Shown here in pieces: positions 53,060 to 61,757 of a DNA stretch of 64,000 nucleotides (position 1 is its first letter; every line of letters starts with the position of its first letter). The notes beneath the pieces are model-generated. The model was given only the letters and a program-made list of their open reading frames with translations, searched no databases and was not told the DNA's origin. Both the position numbers and the translations under genes were made by a program. Source of the DNA: UBA9611 sp965237595. Lineage in GTDB: Bacteria; Chloroflexota; Dehalococcoidia; Lucifugimonadales; UBA3495. Location of the stretch: contig CBDEFY010000007.1 in NCBI GenBank assembly GCA_965237595.1, forward strand, positions 620,001 to 684,000, read 5' to 3'.

Positions 53060-53328
53060 AACAGCGCCGCTGTGGCCGCCACGGTGCCCGTGGGAGCGGG
53101 GAATACCGGAATCGTAACAGCGCCCAAGAGCTTTTTGCCTGGCCGCTCCGAAAGATTCGGAATTGAGACTTGTTGGTCGTCATCGATATGCGGGTGCAGT
53201 TGGTACAGACCGGTATAGTAGTAGGTGCCGCACTGAAGGCAGATCCAGTCGCCTTCGTCCGCTGCTAAGTCGCCCTGGCATTTTATGCAGGTCTGTAGCC
53301 GGAACCAGTTCACGATTCGTCCCGTCAA
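53056..53328 (-). CDS. Small zinc-ribbon protein
   Basis: This 90-aa protein starts at TTG 53328 (AGGACAG 5 nt upstream; upstream sequence in frame looks non-coding). Four cysteines in CIKC and CLQC form a zinc ribbon near residues 14-34, followed by GTYYYTGLY and a Gly/Pro/Ala tail. No enzyme motif. It overlaps the RuvC-like gene by 4 nt and lies behind a palindromic promoter. Confidence 0.6.
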   Translation of the reverse strand: MTGRIVNWFRLQTCIKCQGDLAADEGDWICLQCGTYYYTGLYQLHPHIDDDQQVSIPNLSERPGKKLLGAVTIPVFPAPTGTVAATAALF

Positions 53329-53455
53329 GGTCTGTCCTATGAAGATTGCGCCGTATCTCTGCCCTTGTGGTTTCAGGATCGAGGCTTGGCTGCTAGGGTT
53401 GGGGCCCGGTCCACTCACTAACGGACATCTGGCCGCTTCGGTAAGCAACGGTAGT

Positions 53456-53484
53456 AATGTATCAGAATAATTGTTCTGATACAA
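53456..53484 (-). promoter_or_regulatory. Minus-strand promoter overlapped by a 26-bp palindrome
   Basis: Perfect 10-bp arms TGTATCAGAA (53458-53467) and TTCTGATACA (53474-53483) flank 6 bp. On the minus strand TTGTAT (53484-53479) and TACATT (53461-53456) lie exactly 17 bp apart with the palindrome across the spacer. This is a classic repressor-operator layout for the zinc-ribbon/RuvC-like pair. The rest of the 314-nt gap 53329-53642 holds only this and the pheS promoter. Confidence 0.6.
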
Positions 53485-53547
53485 TGTTTCTCTGTCAGGG
53501 AGGCTCCAAATTGCAGGGGAGAAAGATGACTCTTGAGCCTGGCTGCC

Positions 53548-53576
53548 TTGACCCTTGAATTTGCGGTTTCTATAAT
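53548..53576 (+). promoter_or_regulatory. pheST promoter
   Basis: TTGACC (53548-53553), a 17-bp spacer and TATAAT (53571-53576), giving a leader of about 60 nt before pheS. I see no T-box or leader-peptide pattern. Confidence 0.65.
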
Positions 53577-53642
53577 TGCTTGTCGCGTGAGTGATTCGCT
53601 CGTGCCCGTTCAGCGATAATGTCCTCTGGAGGACGACCCCGA

Positions 53643-54716
53643 TTGACCGAACCCTCAGCCCAGCCTCCCACAGCGCAGTCCATCGATGACCTTACCCGCT
53701 CCGCCTCGGCGGAGTTGGATACCCTTCAAGATTTGGCAGCCGTGGACCAGTGGCGCGTCTCCTATCTGGGCCGCCGGGGCAGTCTGACCACCGTTCTTCG
53801 AGGCCTCTCGTCCCTGGAAGTTGAGGAGCGCCGGACCATTGGCGCCCTGGCCAACCAGGCCAAGAACACCCTGGAAGAGCGATTGGAGCAACGGGTCCGC
53901 CAGATCAACGAGGCGGCCCTGAGCCTCTCCGCCAGCCGGGACCGGCTGGACGTCACCCTCCCCGGCCGCCCGGCCTTGGGGGGCCGGCTCCACCCCACCA
54001 CCAAGATTGTCCGGGAGATCTGCGACGCCTTTGTGGGCATGGGCTTCGGTGTTGTTGAAGGCCCGGAGGTCGAGTGGGACCATTACAACTTCGAGATGTT
54101 GAACATTCCCAAGGGCCACCCGGCCCGGGACATGTGGAACACCCTATGGGTGGACTATCAGGACCCGGCGGGCGAAAACAACATGCTGCTGAGGACCCAT
54201 ACCTCGCCGATGCAGGCCAGGGTCATGGAGGGCCGGGAGCCGCCCATAAGAGTGGTGGTGCCGGGCAAGTGCTACCGGTACGAGGCCACCGACGCCACCC
54301 ACGAATGGCATTTCTACCAGGTCGAGGGCCTGGCCGTTGGCGAGGGCATCACCTTTGCCGACCTAAAGGGCACCCTGTACGAATTCGCCCGCAGGATGTT
54401 CGGCGAGGAACGGAAGATACGCTTTCGCTGTGACTACTTTCCTTTCGTGGAGCCCGGCGTGGATATGTCAATCGACTGTTTTGCTTGCCAGGGCGACGGT
54501 GACGGTTGCCGGATCTGCCGGGACAGCGGATGGATCGAGATTATGGGCGCCGGAATGATTCATCCCACGGTCTTGGAGGGCGTGGGCTACGACACTGAGA
54601 AGTACACCGGGTTCGCCTTTGGCCTGGGCCCGGAACGCATCGCCATGCTTAAATTCGGCATCGACGACATCCGGCATTTCTACGCCAACGATCTCCGGTT
54701 CTTGAGCCAATTTTGA
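53643..54716 (+). CDS. pheS: Phenylalanyl-tRNA synthetase alpha subunit
   Basis: This is the catalytic subunit: N-terminal coiled coil with the YLGRRGSLT motif, motif 1 region HPTTKIVREICDAF, motif 2 KCYRYEATDATHEWHFYQVEG, and motif 3 GFAFGLGPERIAMLKFGIDDIR. A cysteine-rich insertion (DCFACQGDGDGCRICRDSG) gives four Cys in two pairs, possibly zinc binding. TTG 53643 is preferred over ATG 53619 because GGAGGA (53628-53633) lies between them, 10 nt before the TTG. Confidence 0.94.
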   Translation: MTEPSAQPPTAQSIDDLTRSASAELDTLQDLAAVDQWRVSYLGRRGSLTTVLRGLSSLEVEERRTIGALANQAKNTLEERLEQRVRQINEAALSLSASRDRLDVTLPGRPALGGRLHPTTKIVREICDAFVGMGFGVVEGPEVEWDHYNFEMLNIPKGHPARDMWNTLWVDYQDPAGENNMLLRTHTSPMQARVMEGREPPIRVVVPGKCYRYEATDATHEWHFYQVEGLAVGEGITFADLKGTLYEFARRMFGEERKIRFRCDYFPFVEPGVDMSIDCFACQGDGDGCRICRDSGWIEIMGAGMIHPTVLEGVGYDTEKYTGFAFGLGPERIAMLKFGIDDIRHFYANDLRFLSQF

Positions 54717-54788
54717 TGCGGCCCAGTTTCGGCGTACTGCGGCTTCGAAGTTGTTTTTCAGGTACGTGTAGATACATAAGATAGATAC

Positions 54789-57191
54789 ATGAGAGTGCCC
54801 CTTAGCTGGCTCAAACAATATGTGGACGTTGACCTGCCCGCCAAAGAGTTGGCCCACCGGCTAACCATGGCCGGGATCGAGGTGAGCGAGGTGGAGGTCA
54901 TCGGCGGCTGGAACGAGATTTTCGTTGGGCAGGTGACCGAAGTCCGTCCTCATCCCAACGCCGATCGCTTGCGACTCTGTGTGGTGACCATCGGCGCCGA
55001 GGAGATGGAGGTGGTCTGCGGCGCGCCCAACGTGGCCGCCGGGCAGAAAGTCTGTTTCGCCAAGGTCGGGGCCCATGTCTACAACACCCACACCCAGCGG
55101 CATGAAACCCTGGAGGCGGCCAAGATACGGGGTGTGGACTCCCAGGGGATGATTTGCTCGGAGATTGAGTTGGGTCTGGGCGACGACCATTCGGGCATCA
55201 TTGAGCTTCCCAATGACGCTCCCACGGGGACCCTGCTAGACGACTACCTGGGCGACACCGTCTTAGACCTGGAGCTCACCCCAAACCGGCTGGACTGTTT
55301 ATCGGTTTTGGGCGTGGCCCACGAGGTGGCGGCCTTGACCGGCAAGAAGGTCAAAGAACCCGAAGTCACCTACAAAGAAGCGGGAGCGCCCATCACCGAA
55401 CAGGTCAACATCAGCGTGGCCGACCCCGACCTGTGCCGCCGTTACACTGCCAGCCTGCTTCACGGGGTCAAGATAGGCCCCTCGCCCCAGTGGCTACAGG
55501 ACCGGCTGGCCCGGGCAGGACTAAGGCCGATCAACAACGTGGTGGACGTCACCAACTTCGTGATGATGGAGTATAACCAGCCGCTGCACGCCTTTGACTA
55601 CGACCTGATTAAGGATGCCACTGTAATTGTGCGCCGCGCAGGACCGGGAGAGACGCTGACTACCCTGGACGGCGTGGAGCGCAAGTTGAACGCCGAGAAC
55701 TTGGTCATCGCCGATGCCAACGACGCCATCGGGCTGGGCGGGGTTATCGGCGGGGCCAACAGCGAGATAAGCGTCGGCACGGCAAACGTGCTGTTGGAAT
55801 CGGCCACCTTCAGCGGGGTCAACAACCGCCAGACGGCCCAGTCCATGGAACTGCGAACCGAGGCCACGCTCCGGTTTGAGAAGGGCCTCCGCCCGGAGTT
55901 GGCGCCCATCGCCCTGCGCCGGGCCACCGGACTGATCCAGGAGGTTGCGGGCGGGACCGTCGCCCCCGGCATCGTTGATATTCTGTCGGACGAAGGCGCC
56001 GATGCCCCGGTGGTCCCGCTGACTACCAAGAACATCGAGCGGATACTGGGCATGGATGTAGACATCAAACAGGTCCACGAGATCCTGGACGCCCTGGGGT
56101 TCACTTGGGAGTCCTCCGGCGACGGTGCAATGAAGGTCACCGTGCCCTACTGGCGCAACGACGTCAACATCGAAGAGGACTTGGTCGAGGAAGTGGTGCG
56201 GACCATTGGGTACGATACCGTCCCGACCACGATGCTCTCCAGTCCCATACCTTTCCAACAGCCTGTGCCCATCATAGACCTGCGGGACCGAGTCAAGGAC
56301 CTGTTGGCCGCTGCGGGGATCCAGGAGGTAATCAACTACCCTCTGGTAACCCTGCAGCAATTGGAACAGGTGGAACAAATCATCCCGACCGGCCAACCAA
56401 TGCGGGTGGCCAACCCCTTGAGCTCTGACCGCGAATACCTGCGCACCACCCTCCGGGCCAGTCTGCTGGCCAATCTGGCTTCAAACCAGGGACACAGCGC
56501 CGGGCCGTTCCGGCTATTCGAGGCTGGACGAACCTTTTGGCCACGAAAGGGAGACCTTCCCGAAGAACGGGAGACCGTCGCTGGCGTGCTGGCGGGGCTC
56601 CGCCACGAACCGTCGTGGCTGGAAGACGAAAGCCTGCTGGACTTCTACGACGCCAAGGGCGTGGTCGAATGGGTGCTGGACCGGGTGGGCGTGGCGGCCA
56701 CCTACGAACCGGTCGATGATCCGGCGTTTCACCCGGGACGCTGCGCAGTCATCAAAGCTGGGGATGTGGTGCTGGGCATGGTCGGCGAGGTGCACCCCTC
56801 TGTCAGGGAGCGAATCGGATTGGAGCAGCCACGAGTAGCAGTCTTCGAGCTCTATTTGACGCCCATTCTGGCCGCCCTACCCCGGCCCCAGCGGCAGTTT
56901 GAGCCATTGTCCAGATATCCCTCTGCCATCCGCGACCTGGCGCTGGTTGCGCCCGCCGACGTGACCGCAGGGCATGTGACCCAGTTGATACTGCGCCATC
57001 GCGGCGTCGACCGCGCCGAGTTGTTCGACATCTACGCTGGGGAGAACATCGCCGAAGGCTCCAAGTCCCTGGCGTTTCACGTATACTTTCAGGCGAGGGA
57101 CCGGACCCTAACCAACGAAGAGGTTACCAACTCGCTGGACGGGCTGCTCCAGAGGTTGGAACGAGAATTAAACGTCACGCTACGGACCTGA
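54789..57191 (+). CDS. pheT: Phenylalanyl-tRNA synthetase beta subunit
   Basis: This 800-aa subunit of the alpha2-beta2 enzyme carries the N-terminal EMAP/tRNA-binding domain (VTEVRPHPNADRLRLCVV), the B3/B4 editing domain (RPINNVVDVTNFVMMEYNQPLHAFDYD), B5, and a C-terminal FDX-ACB anticodon-binding domain (FEPLSRYPSAIRDLALV). ATG 72 nt after pheS, same operon. Confidence 0.97.
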   Translation: MRVPLSWLKQYVDVDLPAKELAHRLTMAGIEVSEVEVIGGWNEIFVGQVTEVRPHPNADRLRLCVVTIGAEEMEVVCGAPNVAAGQKVCFAKVGAHVYNTHTQRHETLEAAKIRGVDSQGMICSEIELGLGDDHSGIIELPNDAPTGTLLDDYLGDTVLDLELTPNRLDCLSVLGVAHEVAALTGKKVKEPEVTYKEAGAPITEQVNISVADPDLCRRYTASLLHGVKIGPSPQWLQDRLARAGLRPINNVVDVTNFVMMEYNQPLHAFDYDLIKDATVIVRRAGPGETLTTLDGVERKLNAENLVIADANDAIGLGGVIGGANSEISVGTANVLLESATFSGVNNRQTAQSMELRTEATLRFEKGLRPELAPIALRRATGLIQEVAGGTVAPGIVDILSDEGADAPVVPLTTKNIERILGMDVDIKQVHEILDALGFTWESSGDGAMKVTVPYWRNDVNIEEDLVEEVVRTIGYDTVPTTMLSSPIPFQQPVPIIDLRDRVKDLLAAAGIQEVINYPLVTLQQLEQVEQIIPTGQPMRVANPLSSDREYLRTTLRASLLANLASNQGHSAGPFRLFEAGRTFWPRKGDLPEERETVAGVLAGLRHEPSWLEDESLLDFYDAKGVVEWVLDRVGVAATYEPVDDPAFHPGRCAVIKAGDVVLGMVGEVHPSVRERIGLEQPRVAVFELYLTPILAALPRPQRQFEPLSRYPSAIRDLALVAPADVTAGHVTQLILRHRGVDRAELFDIYAGENIAEGSKSLAFHVYFQARDRTLTNEEVTNSLDGLLQRLERELNVTLRT

Positions 57192-57232
57192 CAAGCCAAC
57201 GCAAGAAACTCAAACCGGAAACGGTAGAACAT

Positions 57233-58573
57233 ATGACTAGTCAACATCATGGCGGTGGCCACGCATCGGCGCACTCCCATAGTCACGGCCATTCTCAAGT
57301 GGGTGAGGACATGCTCAGCGTGGAGCAGGCCTACGAGCGGGTGATGGCCAGCTTTCAGAGCCTGGAGGCCGAAGAAAAAACCCTGCTCGATTGCATCGGG
57401 CAGGTGCTGGCCGAGGATATACATTCGCCATTGGCGCTCCCTCCGCTGGCCAACTCAGGGATGGATGGATACGCCCTGCGCCACACCGACATAGCCGGGG
57501 CGTCTCAGGAGGACCCCAGGAACCTGAGCGTCATTGGAATCGTGGCGGCCGGCCAGATGCCCGATAAACCAGTCTCTCCCGGCACCGCTATAAGAATCAT
57601 GACCGGAGCACCTGTGCCCGACGGCGCCGACACGGTGGTGCCCTTCGAAGAGACCGATGAGGTGCAGCGCAAGCGGGAGGGCAAGCCCTTGGACCAAGTG
57701 GTCATCTTTGCTGACATGCCATTGGGCTGTAATGTGCGCCCCGCCGGCGAAGACGTGAGCCTTGGCGCTCTGGTGCTGGAGAAGGGCACCATGGTGCGGG
57801 CTGCCGAGGTTGGTGTTATCGCTTCACTGGGCTTGGACAAGGTTAAAGTTATCCGCCGTCCAGTGGTGGCTGTGTTGGCCACGGGGGACGAACTGGAGAA
57901 CGCCGGCACTCCTCTATCCGGCGGCAAGATCTACGACTCCAACAGCGCCAGCGTGGCCGCTTCGGTGGTGGCCAACGGCGGCGTTCCCAAGATTTTGGGC
58001 ATCGCCAGGGATAACCTGGAGGACTTGAATGCCAAGTTGGAAGCCACAGCGGGGGCTGATCTAGTGGTCACTTCGGCGGGCGTTTCCAAGGGCGATTATG
58101 ATATCGTGAAAGACGTGCTCAACCAGAGGGGCGAGATGAACTTCTGGTCGGTGCGCATGCGTCCGGCCAAACCCCTGGCGTTTGGACACCTGAACGGTCC
58201 CGGCGGCAAGAATATCCCCCTCTTGGGCCTGCCGGGTAACCCGGTAAGCGCCATGGTGGCCTTTGAGATGTTCGCCAGGCCCGCATTACGCACGATGCTT
58301 GGCAAAGTGGAACTGCCTCGGCCCGTGGTTGAGGGTGTGCTGACCGGCCCGATCCACAACGAAGACGGCCGCCGGGTCTATGCCAGGGTGGAGGTAGAGC
58401 TGAAAAACGGAAAATACCACGCCACGCCCACCGGTCCCCAGGGCTCCAATATCCTAACTTCCATGTCCAAGGCGAACGGCCTGGCAATATGTCCCGAGGA
58501 CCTGGGAAGCAAGAACGCCGGCGAACTGGTGCAGGTTATCATGTTGGACTGGAACGAAGAGGTGCAGGTATGA
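57233..58573 (+). CDS. moeA: Molybdopterin molybdenumtransferase with His-rich N-terminus
   Basis: It inserts molybdate into adenylylated molybdopterin. The core is complete: LANSGMDGYALR, GTAIRIMTGAPVPDGADTVV, ATGDEL, TSAGVSKGDYD, and GLPGNPVSAMVAFEMFARP. The first 20 residues are unusual, HHGGGHASAHSHSHGH, a likely metal-binding tail absent from standard MoeA. It may serve Mo enzymes such as the CoxM complex at the window start. 41 nt after pheT. Confidence 0.93.
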   Translation: MTSQHHGGGHASAHSHSHGHSQVGEDMLSVEQAYERVMASFQSLEAEEKTLLDCIGQVLAEDIHSPLALPPLANSGMDGYALRHTDIAGASQEDPRNLSVIGIVAAGQMPDKPVSPGTAIRIMTGAPVPDGADTVVPFEETDEVQRKREGKPLDQVVIFADMPLGCNVRPAGEDVSLGALVLEKGTMVRAAEVGVIASLGLDKVKVIRRPVVAVLATGDELENAGTPLSGGKIYDSNSASVAASVVANGGVPKILGIARDNLEDLNAKLEATAGADLVVTSAGVSKGDYDIVKDVLNQRGEMNFWSVRMRPAKPLAFGHLNGPGGKNIPLLGLPGNPVSAMVAFEMFARPALRTMLGKVELPRPVVEGVLTGPIHNEDGRRVYARVEVELKNGKYHATPTGPQGSNILTSMSKANGLAICPEDLGSKNAGELVQVIMLDWNEEVQV

Positions 58574-59004
58574 CTACTCCCGACCCGAATGCCGAAGAAA
58601 TGGTCGAAGAACAACCGGAACAAGAGAACCCGATGTTTCTGATTAGCGTTGACCGTCTGGCCAAACTGGAGCGGTCTCCGGTGCACATGGTGGCGGGGCG
58701 GCTGGCATCCACCAGCCCGTCCAAGTCAAAGCCCATCAATGAACTGGGCGACGTGAAGGGTCTGATCCGGGAGATAGCCCAGAATTACAAGAACGACCCG
58801 GACTTTATCCGGTCGGACATGCCGGTGCAGGAGATAATCTTCCGCACGCTGCTGGCCCGGAGCAACCGGCCCATGTCGCTGTCGGACCTGCACTACGAAC
58901 TGACCGAACGTTGGGCCACCCCCATCCGGCCCATTGTCATAACCGAGGAACGGCTGCTGCGCATCTTGGACACCGACACATATTACGGTTTCGTAAGGAA
59001 GTAA
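58570..59004 (+). CDS. Conserved hypothetical protein, moeA-coupled
   Basis: Unrecognised 144-aa protein. Acidic first 20 residues, then PMFLISVDRLAKLERSPVHM, a basic region, and a C-terminal part (EIIFRTLLARSNRPMSLSDL followed by HYELTERW and RLLRILDTDTYYGFVRK) that has the rhythm of a winged-helix domain. The ATG overlaps the moeA stop (ATGA), so translation is coupled. A bidirectional terminator follows. Confidence 0.65.
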   Translation: MTTPDPNAEEMVEEQPEQENPMFLISVDRLAKLERSPVHMVAGRLASTSPSKSKPINELGDVKGLIREIAQNYKNDPDFIRSDMPVQEIIFRTLLARSNRPMSLSDLHYELTERWATPIRPIVITEERLLRILDTDTYYGFVRK

Positions 59005-59057
59005 GGCACTAGCCCTTGGCGGGTCCATTTGCGGAACACAAAATTCCCAAGACGCAA

Positions 59058-59090
59058 AAAAACCGGGGTGTGTTTCACTCCCCGGTTTTT
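59058..59090. terminator. Bidirectional rho-independent terminator
   Basis: AAAAACCGGGG (59058-59068) and CCCCGGTTTTT (59080-59090) pair perfectly around 11 nt. The A-run on one side and T-run on the other end both the moeA-linked operon (+) and the rplT operon (-). Confidence 0.85.
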
Positions 59091-59111
59091 GATTGCCCCG
59101 TTTTGGGCTGA

Positions 59112-59474
59112 CTAGGCGGCGGCCAGTTGCTCGTTGGCCACCCCCACCAGCTTGTTGAAAGCCTCGGCGTCCTGGACTGCAAGGTCGGCCAGAATCTTCC
59201 GGTCCAGTTCAACCCCAGCCAGCTTCAGCCCGTGCATGAACTGACTGTAAGTCGTGCCGGACTCGCGGCAGGCCGCGCCGATACGGATGATCCACAGGCG
59301 CCGAAAGTCGCCTTTGCGCTCACGGCGGTGCCGGTAGGCGTAGCTCCAGGCGTGGATGACCGCCTCTTTGGCCCATTTGTAGCTGCGGGAGGAAGCCCCG
59401 CTGTAGCCTTTGGCGGCTTTCAGTATCTTCTTGTGGCGGGCGTGTTTAGTGACGCCACGTTTGATTCTAGACAA
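59112..59474 (-). CDS. rplT: 50S ribosomal protein L20
   Basis: 120 aa: MSRIKRGVTKHARHKKILKAAKGY, then YKWAKEAVIHAWSYAYRHRRERKGDFRRLWI (family core) and RKILADLAV. Last gene of infC-rpmI-rplT, ending 22 nt from the terminator at 59058-59090. Confidence 0.97.
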   Translation of the reverse strand: MSRIKRGVTKHARHKKILKAAKGYSGASSRSYKWAKEAVIHAWSYAYRHRRERKGDFRRLWIIRIGAACRESGTTYSQFMHGLKLAGVELDRKILADLAVQDAEAFNKLVGVANEQLAAA

Positions 59475-59503
59475 GGGTTGATCTCCGGAAGGGGGTTTCT
59501 GGA

Positions 59504-59701
59504 TTACCCGTAGGGAAGCATCCTATGCAGCCGCTTGTAGTCCGCGCCGTCGACGGCCAATTTGTCGGAATACTTCCTGGTTACTTTGGTGGGCTTCTTG
59601 CGTCTCAGGTGACTGCTCATGCGCTTGCGGCGGAGCAGCTTGCCGGTGCCGGTGATGTGTATGCGGGCCTTGGCCCCTTTGTGTGTCTTAAGTTTTGGCA
59701 T
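59504..59701 (-). CDS. rpmI: 50S ribosomal protein L35
   Basis: 65 aa: MPKLKTHKGAKARIHITGTGKLLRRK, ending in LAVDGADYKRLHRMLPYG. The start overlaps the infC end by 14 nt, so the two are translationally coupled. Confidence 0.97.
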   Translation of the reverse strand: MPKLKTHKGAKARIHITGTGKLLRRKRMSSHLRRKKPTKVTRKYSDKLAVDGADYKRLHRMLPYG

Positions 59702-60275
59702 CAGCCAGTTCTACTTGGTCCTCTTTTTTTTCTTCAGCGGCGCCTTCCGAACCCTTTTCCGTCTTCTGTAAAGATGGAATCAACACCATGGACAGCGCCC
59801 GGCCTTCCATGGCTGGGGGACGCTCCAAGCGCACTTCATCTTTAAGTTCGTCGCCCACCCGTTTTAGGACCGAGAGCCCCAATTGCTGGTGGGCAGCCTC
59901 GCGGCCGCGGAATCGGACCGTTAGCTTGACCTTGGAACCGTCATTGATGAACTCGCGGATCTTGCGAGTCTTGGCGTCAAGGTCATGAGAGCCAATGTTG
60001 GGCCGGAAGCGCACCTCTTTCTGTTCCGTGCTTCTCTGGCCTTTCTTGGATTCGCGTTCTTTCTTTGAGGTGAGGTATAGGAGTTTGCCATAGTCCAGTA
60101 GCCTGCAGACAGGGGGATCGGAGTTGGGAGCCACCTCGACCAAGTCCACTTCGGCATCGCGCGCCAGTTGAAGCGCCCGGGCGAGGTCCATCACACCGAG
60201 CTGGGCCCCATCGTCGCCGATGACTCTAACCTTTGGGCTGTTTATCCGCTTGTTGACCCGATATTGTCTAGCTAT
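59688..60275 (-). CDS. infC: Translation initiation factor IF-3 with probable ATA start
   Basis: The C-terminal domain is clear (LDAKTRKIREFINDGSKVKL, RFRGREAAHQQLG). The IF-3 N-terminal signature lies upstream of the first canonical start: RVNKRINSPKVRVIGDDGAQLGVM is encoded from 60260 down. The frame opens after a TGA and has no ATG, GTG or TTG before this segment; ATA at 60275, 9 nt after GGAGG, is the only plausible start, giving 195 aa. IF-3 genes commonly use AUU, AUC or AUA for autoregulation. The C-terminus has a Glu/Lys-rich tail of about 25 residues. Confidence 0.9.
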   Translation of the reverse strand: MARQYRVNKRINSPKVRVIGDDGAQLGVMDLARALQLARDAEVDLVEVAPNSDPPVCRLLDYGKLLYLTSKKERESKKGQRSTEQKEVRFRPNIGSHDLDAKTRKIREFINDGSKVKLTVRFRGREAAHQQLGLSVLKRVGDELKDEVRLERPPAMEGRALSMVLIPSLQKTEKGSEGAAEEKKEDQVELADAKT

Positions 60276-60329
60276 GCTCTGGTACCTCCGATAAAATCCT
60301 CACCTTTTACGTGAAAGATAGGTCGAATC

Positions 60330-60358
60330 ACTCTAGCATACCCCCTATGCAACGTCAA
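60330..60358 (-). promoter_or_regulatory. infC operon promoter
   Basis: On the minus strand TTGACG (60358-60353), a 17-bp spacer and TAGAGT (60335-60330), about 55 nt before the infC start. It makes infC-rpmI-rplT a unit separate from the upstream peptidase gene. Confidence 0.55.
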
Positions 60359-60385
60359 ACAGAATCCGGCATGCCCCACGCCTGC

Positions 60386-61729
60386 CTACGGGCTGCGTCC
60401 GTACCGTTGCAGCAGGCTGTAGACCGCGCCCGCACCAAAGTTGATGGCGTTCACCGGTACACGCTCATTTGGGCCGTGAATGGTCGAGACGACATCCAGC
60501 GTATCGGGCAACAACATTGGCAGAAATCCGTAAGTTCGGATACCTAGATGGGCAAATAGCCTGCCGTCTGTCGCGGCGGGCATGAGCATGGGCACCGGAA
60601 AACCCTCGGGGTCGGCATCCGTCAAGACACTGGTCAGGGTGTCGAACAGGCCGAGGTCGGGCCGCTCCGGTCCTGGGTCGTGACGCAGCACTTCAATCTC
60701 GGCCCCAGCCCCGGCAAGCTCCCTCAGTTCGGCAATCAGTAATTCCGGGCCCAAGCCGGGGAGAAGCCGTCCGTCCAGGTCCACGGAAACCTCGCTGGGC
60801 ACGACGTTGGTCTGCTCGCCGCCACGCACCACCGTGGGAGTAACCGTATTTCGGAACAGTGGGCTAAAGGTTCGGCCCCTGGGTCCCAGCAGCTTCAGGG
60901 TAAGGGTTGTGAGATTGGGGTTAAGCAGCGCCGCAATACCGGCGCGGCCCGGCAAAGACATATGCTTGCCGATGGCCTGAAACATAATCCTAGCTTCAGA
61001 TGTCACGTGGATGGGCAGCGCCCGGGACTGGACCCGGTGCAGGAACTGGGCCAGTCCGGTCAAAGGATTGTCCTGCATGGTCAGCGAGGCGTGTCCACCC
61101 ACGCCCCGGAACGTTGCCCGCAGGTGGCAGACCTGTTTCTCCGCAACCATGATGGGGTAGAACCGGCGGCGGCCCAGGTTGAAGCTGAACCCGCCGAACT
61201 CACCGATGGCGTATCTGACCCCGTCAAATTGCTCCGGGTGATTCTCAACCAAGTACCTGGCGCCTTGGTCCCCGCCAGCTTCCTCGTCACAGACCAAGGC
61301 CAGCACTATGTCGCCTGCGGGAGTCATCCCGTCCGCCTTGGCTCGGACCAGAGCGGAGAGCATCATGGCGATGCCGCTCTTCATGTCCAGCGAGCCCCGT
61401 CCCCAGAGGTAGCCGTCCACCAGGTCTCCGCCAAAGGGCGGTTGCCGCCAATGGGCTGGGTCCGCGGGCACCACGTCCACGTGGCCTTGGAGCAGTAGGG
61501 GAGGAGCGCTGCCGTCGCCCGGCAGCCGGGCGATGAGGTTGGGACGGTCGGGTGATCTGCCGAGGACCTGGTTCTGAATGCCTGCACCGTCCAGCAGCGA
61601 CTTTAGGTGCTCGATGCACTGACCTTCGTTGCCCGGCGGATTGGTGGTGTCGAAACGCACCAACTGCTGGGTCAACACGACGGGATCTACGTAGGCCGGG
61701 TCAGAGACGGGAGAGGGAATGGAGGACAA
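60386..61729 (-). CDS. M20 family metallopeptidase
   Basis: This 447-aa di-zinc hydrolase is of the ArgE/DapE/carboxypeptidase type. LLQGHVDVVPAD and WGRGSLDMKSG supply His and Asp zinc ligands, CDEEAGGDQGARYLV the Glu pair, and a C-terminal HGPNERVPVNAINFGA the last His. A lid domain lies between. TTG 61729 is chosen because longer starts run into the PAC2 gene's acidic tail in another frame. It is 28 nt after PAC2. Substrate unknown. Confidence 0.85.
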   Translation of the reverse strand: MSSIPSPVSDPAYVDPVVLTQQLVRFDTTNPPGNEGQCIEHLKSLLDGAGIQNQVLGRSPDRPNLIARLPGDGSAPPLLLQGHVDVVPADPAHWRQPPFGGDLVDGYLWGRGSLDMKSGIAMMLSALVRAKADGMTPAGDIVLALVCDEEAGGDQGARYLVENHPEQFDGVRYAIGEFGGFSFNLGRRRFYPIMVAEKQVCHLRATFRGVGGHASLTMQDNPLTGLAQFLHRVQSRALPIHVTSEARIMFQAIGKHMSLPGRAGIAALLNPNLTTLTLKLLGPRGRTFSPLFRNTVTPTVVRGGEQTNVVPSEVSVDLDGRLLPGLGPELLIAELRELAGAGAEIEVLRHDPGPERPDLGLFDTLTSVLTDADPEGFPVPMLMPAATDGRLFAHLGIRTYGFLPMLLPDTLDVVSTIHGPNERVPVNAINFGAGAVYSLLQRYGRSP

Positions 61730-61757
61730 TCTAATCCCGGCGAAAGGAGACGTCGGG

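Noticed and set aside
53619..53642. ATG at 53619 as the pheS start
   Set aside because: The ribosome-binding sequence GGAGGA lies downstream of it and well placed for the TTG at 53643.
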